A stretch of 43,015 nucleotides of DNA, taken from assembly GCA_001509375.1 (NCBI GenBank), contig LGFT01000028.1, positions 1-43,015 on the forward strand, read 5' to 3'. How positions within the stretch are numbered: the first letter of the stretch is position 1; each line of letters opens with the position of its first letter. The stretch comes from Methanothrix harundinacea. Lineage in GTDB: Archaea > Halobacteriota > Methanosarcinia > Methanotrichales > Methanotrichaceae. Both the position numbers and the translations under genes were made by a program. The notes beneath the pieces were generated by a model. That model did not search any database, was not told the DNA's origin, and saw nothing but the letters and a program-made list of their open reading frames with translations. Positions 8,226 through 15,927 of this stretch are shown here, piece by piece.

Positions 8226-8336
8226 GATGGGTGGGAGGATTCAGGCCAAAACGAGAACAGTGAACTATGGATCAGAGGGTTAATTATAGAAAAAGGGAGG
8301 ATAAGGGAGTGCGAGATTCAACTGAGGATGAAAGTC

Positions 8337-9539
8337 ATGAGCGAGAGGAGAGAGGCTATAGAGAGGGCGATGGCCCATTTCGAGAAGCTGCTCGCGGAGC
8401 AGATGGACCGGGTGGAGAGAATGAAGGCCGCCGAGGACTGGATCGATTACTCAAAGGTCGATCCCATCGTCATCGGGGTGGTGGGGGGCGACGGGATAGG
8501 ACCATACATCAGCGGCGAGGCCAAAAAAGTCCTCGAATATCTGTTAAGGAACGAGGTCAAAGCGGGGAAGGTCGAGATCAGAAACATCGCTGGTCTATCC
8601 ATTGAGGAGAGGGCGAGGGCGATGAAGGCCATCCCCGACGGGGTCATCGAAGAGCTAAAGAGGTGTCACGCCATCCTCAAAGGGCCCTTGACGACGCCGA
8701 AGAAGGGCGATCCCTGGCCTAACCTGGAGAGCGCGAACGTGGCTATGCGCCGGGAGCTGGACCTCTTCGCCAACGTCCGGCCCGTGAAGGTCCCAAGCCA
8801 GGGGATCGACTGGATCTTCTTTCGGGAGAACACCGAGGGCGCCTACATCCTGGGGAGCCAGGGGCTGAACGTCAACGACGAGATAGCCTTCGACTTCAAG
8901 GTGATCACAAATCCCGGAGCCGAAAGGATCGTGAAGCTCGCCTTCGAGCACGCGAAGAAGAACGGGATAGACCGGGTCACGGCCGTCACCAAGGCGAACG
9001 TCATCAAGACCTCCGACGGCAAGTTCCTGGAGGTGGCAAGAAAGGTCGCTGAGAAATATCCCGGGATCGAGCTCGACGAGTGGTTCATCGACATCATGGC
9101 GGCAAAGCTCGTCGACCCTAAGCGGAGGACTCAGTTCCGGGTGGTAGTTCTTCCCAACTTATACGGCGACATCATCACCGACGAGGCGGCAGAGTTCCAG
9201 GGGGGCGTCGGGACAGCGGGATCAGCCAACATAGGGAAGAGGTACGCCATGTTCGAGGCAATTCACGGCTCGGCCCCCAGGATGGTGGAGGAGGGAAGAG
9301 CCCAGTATGCCGACCCATCCAGCATGATGAGGGCCGCCGTGATGCTCCTCGGCCACATAGGCTTCGTCGAGGAGGCAAAGAGGCTAGAGATGGCCCTGGA
9401 CATATGCAGCCAGCATGAGAAGAAGGTGGTCCTCACTGGACGGCAGGACGGGGCCACAGGGGCCGAGTTTGCGGACTACGTGATGGAGACGCTCCATGAC
9501 CCGGACCTGGAAGGGAAGTGGAAGGGATATCAGAGCTGA
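8337..9539 (+). CDS. icd: Isocitrate dehydrogenase (isocitrate/isopropylmalate family)
   Basis: The 400-residue enzyme oxidatively decarboxylates isocitrate to 2-oxoglutarate. The substrate-specificity segment ESANVAMRRELDLFANVRPV fits the SxNxxxR pattern typical of isocitrate rather than isopropylmalate enzymes. Further landmarks are FFRENTEGAY, the catalytic Lys/Tyr region TKANVIK, LYGDIITDEAAE and FEAIHGSAP. Coenzyme preference is not settled. The frame is open 45 codons upstream, but ATG 8337 has a GAGGATGA site just before it and the upstream part looks non-coding. With the aconitase-family gene at 38.3-39.5 kb it fits a partial oxidative route to glutamate. Confidence 0.85.
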   Translation: MSERREAIERAMAHFEKLLAEQMDRVERMKAAEDWIDYSKVDPIVIGVVGGDGIGPYISGEAKKVLEYLLRNEVKAGKVEIRNIAGLSIEERARAMKAIPDGVIEELKRCHAILKGPLTTPKKGDPWPNLESANVAMRRELDLFANVRPVKVPSQGIDWIFFRENTEGAYILGSQGLNVNDEIAFDFKVITNPGAERIVKLAFEHAKKNGIDRVTAVTKANVIKTSDGKFLEVARKVAEKYPGIELDEWFIDIMAAKLVDPKRRTQFRVVVLPNLYGDIITDEAAEFQGGVGTAGSANIGKRYAMFEAIHGSAPRMVEEGRAQYADPSSMMRAAVMLLGHIGFVEEAKRLEMALDICSQHEKKVVLTGRQDGATGAEFADYVMETLHDPDLEGKWKGYQS

Positions 9540-9689
9540 AGCGAATAATGGTCAGGTTTGTCGTAAGGGTCGGGCTGCCCTCTGAGGTCACCCGGCTTCA
9601 ACTTCAACTTCAATCGAAGCGCATCGGATCGCATCTCGGATCGAGACACGAAAGCGCTCGATCCACCATCGCCGCAAGAGAGATCTTGG

Positions 9690-9921
9690 AAAAGGAGGTT
9701 TCGCCTACTCGGCGACACGAGGTACTGGGACCGAGTAGCAGTCCGGAGCCTCGCCGACGAGGTGGGGAGGATCGTGAGAGCAAAGCTTCTGAGCCCAAAG
9801 TGGGTTGAGGAGATGAAGCGGCACGGCTACAAGGGTGCAGGCAACATATCGAAGATCGAAGAGGGTCTGCGGGGCCTACGGCTGGGAGGCAACGACCCTG
9901 GAGGATAAGATCGGAAGGTGA
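9690..9921 (+). pseudogene. Decayed C-terminal remnant of a CobN-like chelatase large subunit
   Basis: In the frame starting at 9714 the sequence reads DTRYWDRVAVRSLADEVGRI and then VRAKLLSPKWVEEMKRHGYK, ending in GAGNISK. This is the highly conserved NPKW-xxx-M-xxHGYKGA end of CobN/BchH-type cobalt or magnesium chelatases. Near 9863 the reading frame must shift by one base to recover GAYGWEATTLEDKIGR, the next conserved block, which ends at a stop at 9919-9921. No long open frame lies upstream, so the first thousand or more residues are missing. It is a relic, not a functional gene. Confidence 0.75.
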
Positions 9922-9971
9922 GGGCCCGGCGTCGGTCCTAGACCTTCAGCCGATTTCGACTTTTTCAAAAG

Positions 9972-9979
9972 AGATATAT
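9972..9979 (+). promoter_or_regulatory. TATA candidate for the MNT antitoxin gene
   Basis: AGATATAT lies about 45 bases before ATG 10019 and is followed by CCCCGGGG. It is consistent with a short-leader transcript. Confidence 0.35.
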
Positions 9980-10018
9980 CCCCGGGGCTCATTTTGGGTC
10001 GCGAACGGCCTGCAGGTG

Positions 10019-10351
10019 ATGCCATTGACCGAGGACACTCCAAAGATGAATCCAGATCGCCCCTCTCTCGACGATATCGTCAGGGCTCTGAGGGAGATCG
10101 TACCCGATCTCGCGGAGCGCTACGGCGTGAAGCATTTGGGCATCTTCGGCTCTCATGCCAGGGGCGAGGCGGACGATAGAAGCGACCTCGATATCCTGGT
10201 GGAGTTCGAGAGAGAGCCCACGTTATGGGAGTTCATCCGGCTCGAAAGAGAGCTGAGAGACGAGCTGGGTGTCAAGGTAGATCTGGTGATGAAGAAGAGC
10301 CTAAAACCCGGGATCGGAGGGGCTATCCTGAAGGAAGTGGTGGCGGTTTGA
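10019..10351 (+). CDS. MNT-type minimal nucleotidyltransferase antitoxin
   Basis: The roughly 110-residue protein has the minimal nucleotidyltransferase signature FGSHARGEADDRSDLDILVE, with the GS and DxD residues for Mg-NTP binding, and a later VDLV segment with a third acidic residue. Family members (MntA) pair with HEPN RNases and neutralise them by AMPylation. The start is uncertain: GTG 10016, ATG 10019 and ATG 10046 are all in frame, and AGGTGATG overlaps the first two. The next frame, which overlaps its stop, is a HEPN gene cut short, so this may now be an orphan antitoxin. Confidence 0.85.
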   Translation: MPLTEDTPKMNPDRPSLDDIVRALREIVPDLAERYGVKHLGIFGSHARGEADDRSDLDILVEFEREPTLWEFIRLERELRDELGVKVDLVMKKSLKPGIGGAILKEVVAV

Positions 10352-10527
10352 GAGCTGGAAGGGACTCCAGGGATTATCTCAGGGATATCGCCCCTTATGC
10401 AGAGGTCGGGGAGAGGATGGTGAAGGGCTTGGATTTCGATGAGTTCGCAAAAGATGAGGTGAAGGTCTTGGCGGCACTCCAGGTCCTCGAAATAATCGGC
10501 GAGGCATCGAAAAAGCCTACGGAGTAA
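10348..10527 (+). pseudogene. Truncated HEPN (DUF86) toxin gene
   Basis: A frame beginning with TTG at 10348 overlaps the antitoxin stop, the usual MNT-HEPN arrangement. It encodes 59 residues resembling the N-terminal half of DUF86 HEPN proteins: RDYLRDIAPYAEVGER, then a FDEFAKDE stretch and ALQVLEIIGEASKK. It then stops. Full proteins run to about 110-140 residues and end with the catalytic RxxxxH motif, which is missing here, and the next bases do not restore it in another frame. It is therefore very probably inactive as an RNase. Confidence 0.7.
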
Positions 10528-10560
10528 TATAAATCTAATAAAATTATCCTGGGGCTCCCA

Positions 10561-11451
10561 TCACCCCAGGATCTCTTGAAGCTTGAAGAGGTGAGGCCCG
10601 AGATTCCCCTCGAAGTTCCCGGCCGATATCTTGACCACGCCGGGGACCGTGCAGGCTGCGGTGATCCCGGCCCGCATAGACTCTTCGATGGCCTCCCGGC
10701 TGACGCCGTTGATCACCACCTCGTAGGAGGCCCGGATCTCAGGCGGTAGGATGCAGACCCCCTCATCCTTGAGGGTGGGGCAGAACCTCTCGTTCGTCGA
10801 GGCCTTCAGGAACTTGTAGCGGCTTCCCACCTTCGAGCCGCTGGAGACGACCCCGCCGGGGAAGGGGGTAATCGTCCCCTCCACCTCTCGGATCGCGTCG
10901 ACGGCCGCCTCGGCGGCCATGAGGGCGGAGGCCTGGTTCTCCGCCATGATGTAGAAGTTTCCTCCTGCGATCCCGTCGACGGCGCCCATCTTTTCTTCCA
11001 CTATGAAGTCGCCGGACATCACCGGGATGCTGCAGACGCCCCGCTCGCAGTAGGCCATCTCCTTCTGAAAGCCGTCTCCGAAGAACTTCAGCTTCGCACC
11101 CGTATCAAACTGCTTCTCAGCCTCCGGCAGGCCGTTGAAGACCGCCGTTGTGGGGGCGGTGAGGATGCACTGGCCTATCCTCGCTAGGAGCGATCCCTCC
11201 AGGTTCTTGAAGCTCATGTTGCAGATCTGGATGTAGACGCCGGGCCTCCCGTCCGGGGTCTCGTCCCTCCTCGCTAGTCGCTCTATCCCGGCCTCTGCCG
11301 GGCACATGATCACAGAGGTCCCAAAGCCCGTCGCCTCCCGAGCCGCCTCCATCGCCCACCTCTCGGTGATCGCCGTTACCAGAACTCTCCCCACCTTTAT
11401 CGGAAAGCCCTCTGCAAAGGTATCCTCGATCTCTACGCCGTTTATATCCAT
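10561..11451 (-). CDS. ftr: Formylmethanofuran:tetrahydromethanopterin formyltransferase
   Basis: The enzyme moves the formyl group between methanofuran and tetrahydromethanopterin (or tetrahydrosarcinapterin), a cytosolic C1-pathway step. Landmarks are INGVEIEDTFAEGFPIKVGR at the N-terminus, CPAEAGIE, GVYIQICNM and a late TVPGVVKISAGNFEGNLGPH. The product is 296 residues, matching the family. A GTG three codons upstream (11460) is open, but ATG 11451 gives the expected N-terminus and sits 8 bases from GAGGAG. In an aceticlastic methanogen the oxidative branch supplies electrons or anabolic C1 units. purO lies 37 bases upstream on the same strand. Confidence 0.96.
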   Translation of the reverse strand: MDINGVEIEDTFAEGFPIKVGRVLVTAITERWAMEAAREATGFGTSVIMCPAEAGIERLARRDETPDGRPGVYIQICNMSFKNLEGSLLARIGQCILTAPTTAVFNGLPEAEKQFDTGAKLKFFGDGFQKEMAYCERGVCSIPVMSGDFIVEEKMGAVDGIAGGNFYIMAENQASALMAAEAAVDAIREVEGTITPFPGGVVSSGSKVGSRYKFLKASTNERFCPTLKDEGVCILPPEIRASYEVVINGVSREAIEESMRAGITAACTVPGVVKISAGNFEGNLGPHLFKLQEILG

Positions 11452-11487
11452 CCCGTCCACTCCTCAAAAATGAGCAATTTCATATTT

Positions 11488-12093
11488 TCACTCAGGCTCT
11501 GGGTTGTAGACCGCGACCTCGAAGCCGCCCTCCTCCTCGAAGGCCGCCGCCGAGCAGACCGGCCGCTCGAAAACCAGGCCGTAGGCCGCCTTCGCTATCT
11601 CCTCAGCGCTCTCGCCCACAACTCCCGCGGCCTCAAACTCCGTCTTCTCGTAGGTGGCGACCAGAAAGGCGGACTCTTCGGAGAGGTCGAACTCCTTCGT
11701 CCTGATCTCGCCGTTCTTCGCGATCCCAAGCCACCCCCGGACCCCCATCACGACCCCGGCGATCCGCGGGGTGTCCAGCTCATCCCTCTCGTAGCCGTAG
11801 GCCGTCAGGCTGAGGGCTATAGCGTCGAGGGGCCTCATTCCGTCATCGATCTTCTCTGCGATCATGTCGGCCTGGGTTCCGTTGGCGACGACCGCCGCCT
11901 TCCCTGACAGGCGGATGCAGTTGTAGGCTATGTAGGGGTTCTTCTCCAGGTCCTTCAGGTCCACGGGCGATACCAGGACGGATTTGCCTCTGACCTGGGC
12001 CCGCCGATTAGGAAAGGAGCGGGAAGACACCCTATACCCGACCCAGGATCGATCTTTCGTCCTGCCTATGACCACAATCCTTCCGACGTACAT
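11488..12093 (-). CDS. purO: Archaeal IMP cyclohydrolase PurO
   Basis: PurO closes the ring of FAICAR to give IMP, the last step of purine synthesis in many archaea. The 201 residues match the family length. It starts MYVGRIVVIGRT, has RSFPNRRAQV, a PYIAYNCIR segment and VVANGTQADMIAEK, which are characteristic of PurO. It is preceded by a GGAGATGG ribosome site. The upstream por operon ends with a T8 tract inside the short intergenic region, so purO may be separately initiated or read through. Formyl-group chemistry links it loosely to the neighbouring ftr. Confidence 0.93.
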   Translation of the reverse strand: MYVGRIVVIGRTKDRSWVGYRVSSRSFPNRRAQVRGKSVLVSPVDLKDLEKNPYIAYNCIRLSGKAAVVANGTQADMIAEKIDDGMRPLDAIALSLTAYGYERDELDTPRIAGVVMGVRGWLGIAKNGEIRTKEFDLSEESAFLVATYEKTEFEAAGVVGESAEEIAKAAYGLVFERPVCSAAAFEEEGGFEVAVYNPEPE

Positions 12094-12104
12094 CTTCCAT
12101 CTCC

Positions 12105-12112
12105 AAAAAAAA
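12105..12112 (-). terminator. Oligo-T terminator after porB
   Basis: Read on the minus strand, a run of eight T follows the porB stop by about 26 bases. U-rich tracts are the standard archaeal termination signal. It separates the por operon from purO. Confidence 0.55.
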
Positions 12113-12138
12113 GTTTTGAGGAGAGGGGCATCCAGTCC

Positions 12139-13017
12139 TCAGTCGATGAGGCCGTACTTCTCGGCGTTGGCGTCGGCCATCGCCTGAAGCTGGGCGACCA
12201 CCTCGGCGCCTCCCTCGGCCCTGAAGAGGTGTTTGAACCTCCCCTGGGTCTTGAGGTACTCCTCGACGGGCTTCTTCCTCCGGATCTTCTTTACGTCTGT
12301 TAGGACCCCGTCGACGTACTCGCATAAAGGCAAGAGGCAGGTCTCGACGACGAGCCTCGCTTGCTCAATGGTATCTCCAGCCTCGAAGCTCCACCCTGTG
12401 ATACAGGGGGCGTTGATCTGGATATATGCGGGCCCGTCGGCCTCAAGAGACCTCTTCACCTTCCGCCGAAGGTCAACGGGGTAGGCGATGGACGCCGTGG
12501 CCACATAAGGAACTCCATGGGCGACGGCTATGGCCGCCATATCCTTTTTGGGCCGGGGGTTTCCAAGGCTGAGCTTTCCCGTCGGCGTCGTCGTCGTCTT
12601 GGCGCAGAAGGGGGTCGATCCGCTCCTCTGGACTCCGGTGTTCATGTAGGCCTCATTGTCGTAGCAGACATAGGTGATCCGATGACCCCGGTCGAACATC
12701 CCGGAGATGGCCCCAATCCCTATATCGAAGGTGGATCCGTCGCCTCCGATGACCAGGACGTTCGTATCGGTCTTTCCAAACCTCTTGAGGGCGACCTCAA
12801 CTCCCGAGGCTACAGCCGCGGGGTTCTCGAAGAGGGAGTGAACCCAGGGCACCCTCCAGGAGCTCTCCGGGAAGGGGGTCGATGTGACCTCGAGGCATCC
12901 CGTGGGCGAGGCGACTATGGTGTTGGGCCCCGCGGCGTCCAGGACGAGCTTTATAGCCGTGGGCATTCCACATCCTGCACAGGCCCTGTGGCCGGGTGCA
13001 AACAAACTCTCTTGCAT
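12139..13017 (-). CDS. porB: Pyruvate:ferredoxin oxidoreductase beta subunit
   Basis: PorB binds thiamine pyrophosphate and carries Fe-S ligands. The 292-residue protein opens with FAPGHRACAGCGMPTAIK, where the CxxC helps bind the proximal cluster, and has the TPP motif GGDGSTFDIGIGAISG followed by the expected YDNEAYMNTG. PFOR reversibly couples acetyl-CoA + CO2 to pyruvate with reduced ferredoxin, the entry of acetyl units into biosynthesis in methanogens. It is the last gene of porCDAB, 10 bases after porA, and is followed by a T8 terminator. Confidence 0.96.
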   Translation of the reverse strand: MQESLFAPGHRACAGCGMPTAIKLVLDAAGPNTIVASPTGCLEVTSTPFPESSWRVPWVHSLFENPAAVASGVEVALKRFGKTDTNVLVIGGDGSTFDIGIGAISGMFDRGHRITYVCYDNEAYMNTGVQRSGSTPFCAKTTTTPTGKLSLGNPRPKKDMAAIAVAHGVPYVATASIAYPVDLRRKVKRSLEADGPAYIQINAPCITGWSFEAGDTIEQARLVVETCLLPLCEYVDGVLTDVKKIRRKKPVEEYLKTQGRFKHLFRAEGGAEVVAQLQAMADANAEKYGLID

Positions 13018-13027
13018 GATAATCCTC

Positions 13028-14206
13028 CTAGAGACACTCTGGCTTCACGTCGAAGATCTCAAACTCCGACTCTATCCCTGCATCCAACACCCTCGACGCC
13101 CGCTCGACCATCGCTCTTACGTGCTTGATCCCGATGTCCCGCCCTCCGAGCCCCACCGCAAACCCGATGATGGGGGTCCTGATGGAGCTGTTGTAGAACG
13201 CCCCCTTCAGGTCGGTGAGAAGGGCGCCCTCATACCCCATGGAGATGTCCTTCTCTATCGACGCAATGACGCTTGCATCCTTGAGCGCCCTCTTCAGCTC
13301 GTCCCCTGGGAACGGCCGATAGCTTCTGATCTTGACCAGACCCACCTTCACCCCTTCGGACCGAAGGTCATCGATCGCCTCCTTGACCGTTCCGACGATC
13401 GAGCCCATGGTGACCAGAGCTATCTCGGCGTCGTCCATGGCGTAGGTGTCGATGAGGCCGCCGTAACCCCTGCCGAAGACCTCCTCGAACTCCCGGGTGA
13501 CCTCTGCGATCTTCTCTCTCGACCTCTCCATCGCCTGGTACTGGAGGTACTTAAACTCGGTGAACCAGCTGGGGTCGGCGAAGGCCCCAAAGGTCTTGGG
13601 GTTCTCCGGGTCCAGGATATGCTCCGGCCGATAAGGTGGCAGAAACTCTCGGACCATCTCCTCGTCCAGAAAGTCCACCGGCTCGTAGACGTGGGTTAAG
13701 ATGAAACCGTCCATGCAGACCATGGAAGGCGTAAGTATCTGTGGGTCCTCGGAGATCTTATAGAGCATGGGCGTGAGGTCGATCGCCTCCTGGACGTTCT
13801 CGGCGTAGATCTGGATCCAGCCCGAGTCCCTGACGCCCAGAGAGTCCTGCTGATCGTTCCAGATGGAAAGGGGGGCGCTGAGGGATCTATTGACCGTCGT
13901 CATGACGATGGGCAGGCGCATCCCCGAGACGTTGTAGAGGACCTCGAACATCAGGGCGAGGCCCTGAGAAGTCGTCGAGGTGTAGGTCCTCGCCCCCGCA
14001 ACGCTCGCCCCGATGAGAGACGAGAGGGAGGAGAACTCCGACTCGACGTTGATGTACTCGCAGTCGAGCTTTCCGTCGGCGACGAACTCCGATAGGTGCT
14101 CCACGATGTGGGTCTGAGGCGTGATCGGATATACCGATACTACGTCGGGCGAGCAACACCGGACGGCGTCGGCTATCGCATAAGATCCTTCCACCACTCT
14201 CCTCAT
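13028..14206 (-). CDS. porA: Pyruvate:ferredoxin oxidoreductase alpha subunit
   Basis: The 392-residue subunit contains the substrate/TPP-binding alpha domain: VVSVYPITPQTHIVEHLSEF near residues 24-43, VESEFSSLSSLIGASVAGAR, and TSTTSQGLALMFEVLYNVSG. A transketolase C-like domain with VTMGSIVGTVKEAID follows. It combines with PorB, PorC and PorD in the cytosolic complex. Its ATG immediately follows the porD stop, with no spacer, which implies translational coupling. Confidence 0.96.
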   Translation of the reverse strand: MRRVVEGSYAIADAVRCCSPDVVSVYPITPQTHIVEHLSEFVADGKLDCEYINVESEFSSLSSLIGASVAGARTYTSTTSQGLALMFEVLYNVSGMRLPIVMTTVNRSLSAPLSIWNDQQDSLGVRDSGWIQIYAENVQEAIDLTPMLYKISEDPQILTPSMVCMDGFILTHVYEPVDFLDEEMVREFLPPYRPEHILDPENPKTFGAFADPSWFTEFKYLQYQAMERSREKIAEVTREFEEVFGRGYGGLIDTYAMDDAEIALVTMGSIVGTVKEAIDDLRSEGVKVGLVKIRSYRPFPGDELKRALKDASVIASIEKDISMGYEGALLTDLKGAFYNSSIRTPIIGFAVGLGGRDIGIKHVRAMVERASRVLDAGIESEFEIFDVKPECL

Positions 14207-14467
14207 CTACTTCTCCTCCAGAACCATGGTGATCGCTCCCCGCGGGCACTCGTGGGCGCAGACGCTGCACCCCTTGCAAAAGTCCAGATCTGGGACAAAG
14301 TTGCCCTCGATCTGGTGGATGCAGCTCTCGGGACAGTAGATCTCGCAGAGGCTGCACTTGATGCACTTGTCGTGATCGAAGACGGGCACAAAAGTTCTCC
14401 AGGCACCGGTCTTGGTGATCTCGGTGCTCCCCGGCTCCACCACCATCTTAACTTCGCATTTGCTCAT
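14207..14467 (-). CDS. porD: Pyruvate:ferredoxin oxidoreductase delta subunit (2x[4Fe-4S] ferredoxin)
   Basis: The 86-residue ferredoxin-like subunit has two classical cluster motifs: [16 protein letters not shown] and [16 protein letters not shown], each CxxCxxCxxxCP. It carries electrons from the catalytic subunits to external ferredoxin. It overlaps porC by 4 bases (ATGA) and abuts porA, so the operon is tightly coupled. Confidence 0.96.
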   Translation of the reverse strand: MSKCEVKMVVEPGSTEITKTGAWRTFVPVFDHDKCIKCSLCEIYCPESCIHQIEGNFVPDLDFCKGCSVCAHECPRGAITMVLEEK

Positions 14468-15003
14468 CGAGAAACCCCCTTGTAAGCGGTCTTTATGGCG
14501 TCGAGGTTCTTCTCCCCGAGGGCTCCACTGAACCTGCCCAAGATGGCCTTGTTTATGCTCTCGAGGCTCACCTCACCGGTGGCGCCACAGAAGGCGCCAA
14601 GCATGGTGGTGTTGACGATGGGCCTTCCCAGCTTCTCGAGGGCGATCCTGGTGGCGTCGATGGTGACGATCTCCGCCTTCGTCTTCAGCAACAGGTCTTT
14701 GGCGCTCTTGTCGGTGTTGATTATTATCTTCCCCTCGGGCTTAAGGCCGCTCGCCAAGTCGACGACGTCGAGCAAGGTAACGTCCTGAACTATGACGTAA
14801 TCAGGCTCGTAGATCTGGCTCCTGATCCGGATCGGCTCATCTGCAATCCGGGCAAAAGCCATGACGGGAGCGCCTCGCCGCTCCACACCAAAGGCGGGAA
14901 AAGCCTGGGAGTACTTTTTATCTTCAAAAGCCGCAATAGCTATCAACTCAGCAGCAGTAACAGCTCCCTGGCCACCCCGGCCGTGAAATCGAATCTCCTT
15001 CAA
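14464..15003 (-). CDS. porC: Pyruvate:ferredoxin oxidoreductase gamma subunit
   Basis: The 179-residue gamma subunit starts with the family signature [20 protein letters not shown] and continues with [17 protein letters not shown]; this domain binds coenzyme A. The start is TTG at 15003, supported by a strong GGAGGTCA site just upstream and the conserved N-terminus; the ATG slightly upstream is out of frame. It is the first gene of porCDAB. Confidence 0.95.
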   Translation of the reverse strand: MKEIRFHGRGGQGAVTAAELIAIAAFEDKKYSQAFPAFGVERRGAPVMAFARIADEPIRIRSQIYEPDYVIVQDVTLLDVVDLASGLKPEGKIIINTDKSAKDLLLKTKAEIVTIDATRIALEKLGRPIVNTTMLGAFCGATGEVSLESINKAILGRFSGALGEKNLDAIKTAYKGVSR

Positions 15004-15109
15004 CCGGTTGACCTCCTCATCGGCGTGAGGCCGCGAAGGATAAAGCCTTTTCGGAGATCGAGGCGACGCCCTTTTAGGAATTGAACCGATGGCGGCGCGT
15101 CACCACATT

Positions 15110-15117
15110 TTTATATC
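15110..15117 (+). promoter_or_regulatory. TATA box for the 240-residue protein
   Basis: TTTATATC lies about 33 bases before ATG 15147. The transcription start would be close to 15138-15142, giving a near-leaderless mRNA. Confidence 0.45.
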
Positions 15118-15146
15118 GGACGCGCGCCTAAAGCAAAGAGTTTCCC

Positions 15147-15869
15147 ATGAAGGATGATAAGGAAGAAGGGAAGGGAAAGGTGGAGGAGGATAACCAGGGC
15201 GAGCTCCTCTTCGCCGTCAAGGCGGCCCAGCAGAGCCTGCCCGAGGGCGTGAGCCCTCAGATGGGAGAGATCCTGGCCTTCATCGAGGGAATGGCCCCCT
15301 TCCTGAAGAAGGAGACCCTCATCCAGATCAAATGTTCCAGCTGCGACAACTACGCACCATCCTTCTTCCCCAGCGAGGACGACTTCAGCGTCGTGGAGCC
15401 ACGGGCTTTTTGCCACGCCAAAAAGCAGCCTCACCACCACCTCAACCTCTTCACCATAGCCAAGTGCCTCGAGCACTCAAAAGAGGCCCAGAAAAAACTT
15501 TTGCAGCTTGCGAATTCGGTGGTGGAAGAGGATCTCCGGCCAGCCCTCGCCGACAAGAAGCTCTACGATCGAAACGCCTTCGCCAGCTACGATGTGGACT
15601 ACAGAATAATCCCGGAGAGGAGCATGGTCTGCATAGAGTTCGGCCACGACGACGACAGAGATTTCATCGAGAGCGGAATTGAGATCTGCATTCTGAGGCG
15701 GCTGGACCCGGGCTTCGGCGAAGATGCCACAAAGATCAAGGCGGTTCAAACGTACGGCCGACCCGTCATGGTGGTGATGGCCGCCCGCCAGATAAGGAGA
15801 CTGATGGGGATCGATGAAATCCTCGAGGGAATAGCCGAAAAAAGGGAGATGGACATAGTCTATCTCTGA
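15147..15869 (+). CDS. Unrecognised Cys/His-containing cytosolic protein
   Basis: The 240-residue product begins with a highly charged Lys/Glu tail and lacks signal or membrane segments. Residues 62-66 form CSSCD, and about 25 residues later comes FCHAKKQPHHHLNLF, so a metal site made of Cys and His is plausible. The C-terminal half is compact and acidic (EFGHDDDRDF). I do not recognise the family or assign a function. It has its own TATA box and stands alone between the divergent por operon and the PIN-ATPase gene. Confidence 0.8.
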   Translation: MKDDKEEGKGKVEEDNQGELLFAVKAAQQSLPEGVSPQMGEILAFIEGMAPFLKKETLIQIKCSSCDNYAPSFFPSEDDFSVVEPRAFCHAKKQPHHHLNLFTIAKCLEHSKEAQKKLLQLANSVVEEDLRPALADKKLYDRNAFASYDVDYRIIPERSMVCIEFGHDDDRDFIESGIEICILRRLDPGFGEDATKIKAVQTYGRPVMVVMAARQIRRLMGIDEILEGIAEKREMDIVYL

Positions 15870-15927
15870 TATCCGTTTTGGTTTCGATCATAAGTACTAA
15901 ATAACTAATTGAAGGATGTTTATTACA

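Larger units (their letters stand above)
9540..10018. other. Gene-poor interval after isocitrate dehydrogenase
   Basis: This roughly 480-base stretch contains the CobN-like relic, a short CTTCAA triplicate near 9596-9613, and an AGATATAT TATA candidate at 9972-9979 for the antitoxin gene. The 96-codon open frame overlapping it has no recognisable protein features. Confidence 0.6.

Noticed and set aside
8202-8336. 45-codon N-terminal extension of isocitrate dehydrogenase
   Set aside because: It begins inside the promoter TATA region, resembles no family sequence, and a better ribosome site precedes ATG 8337.
9518-9808. 96-codon plus-strand frame after isocitrate dehydrogenase
   Set aside because: It is in a different frame from the CobN-like relic and has a low-complexity, Arg/Ser-rich translation without family resemblance.
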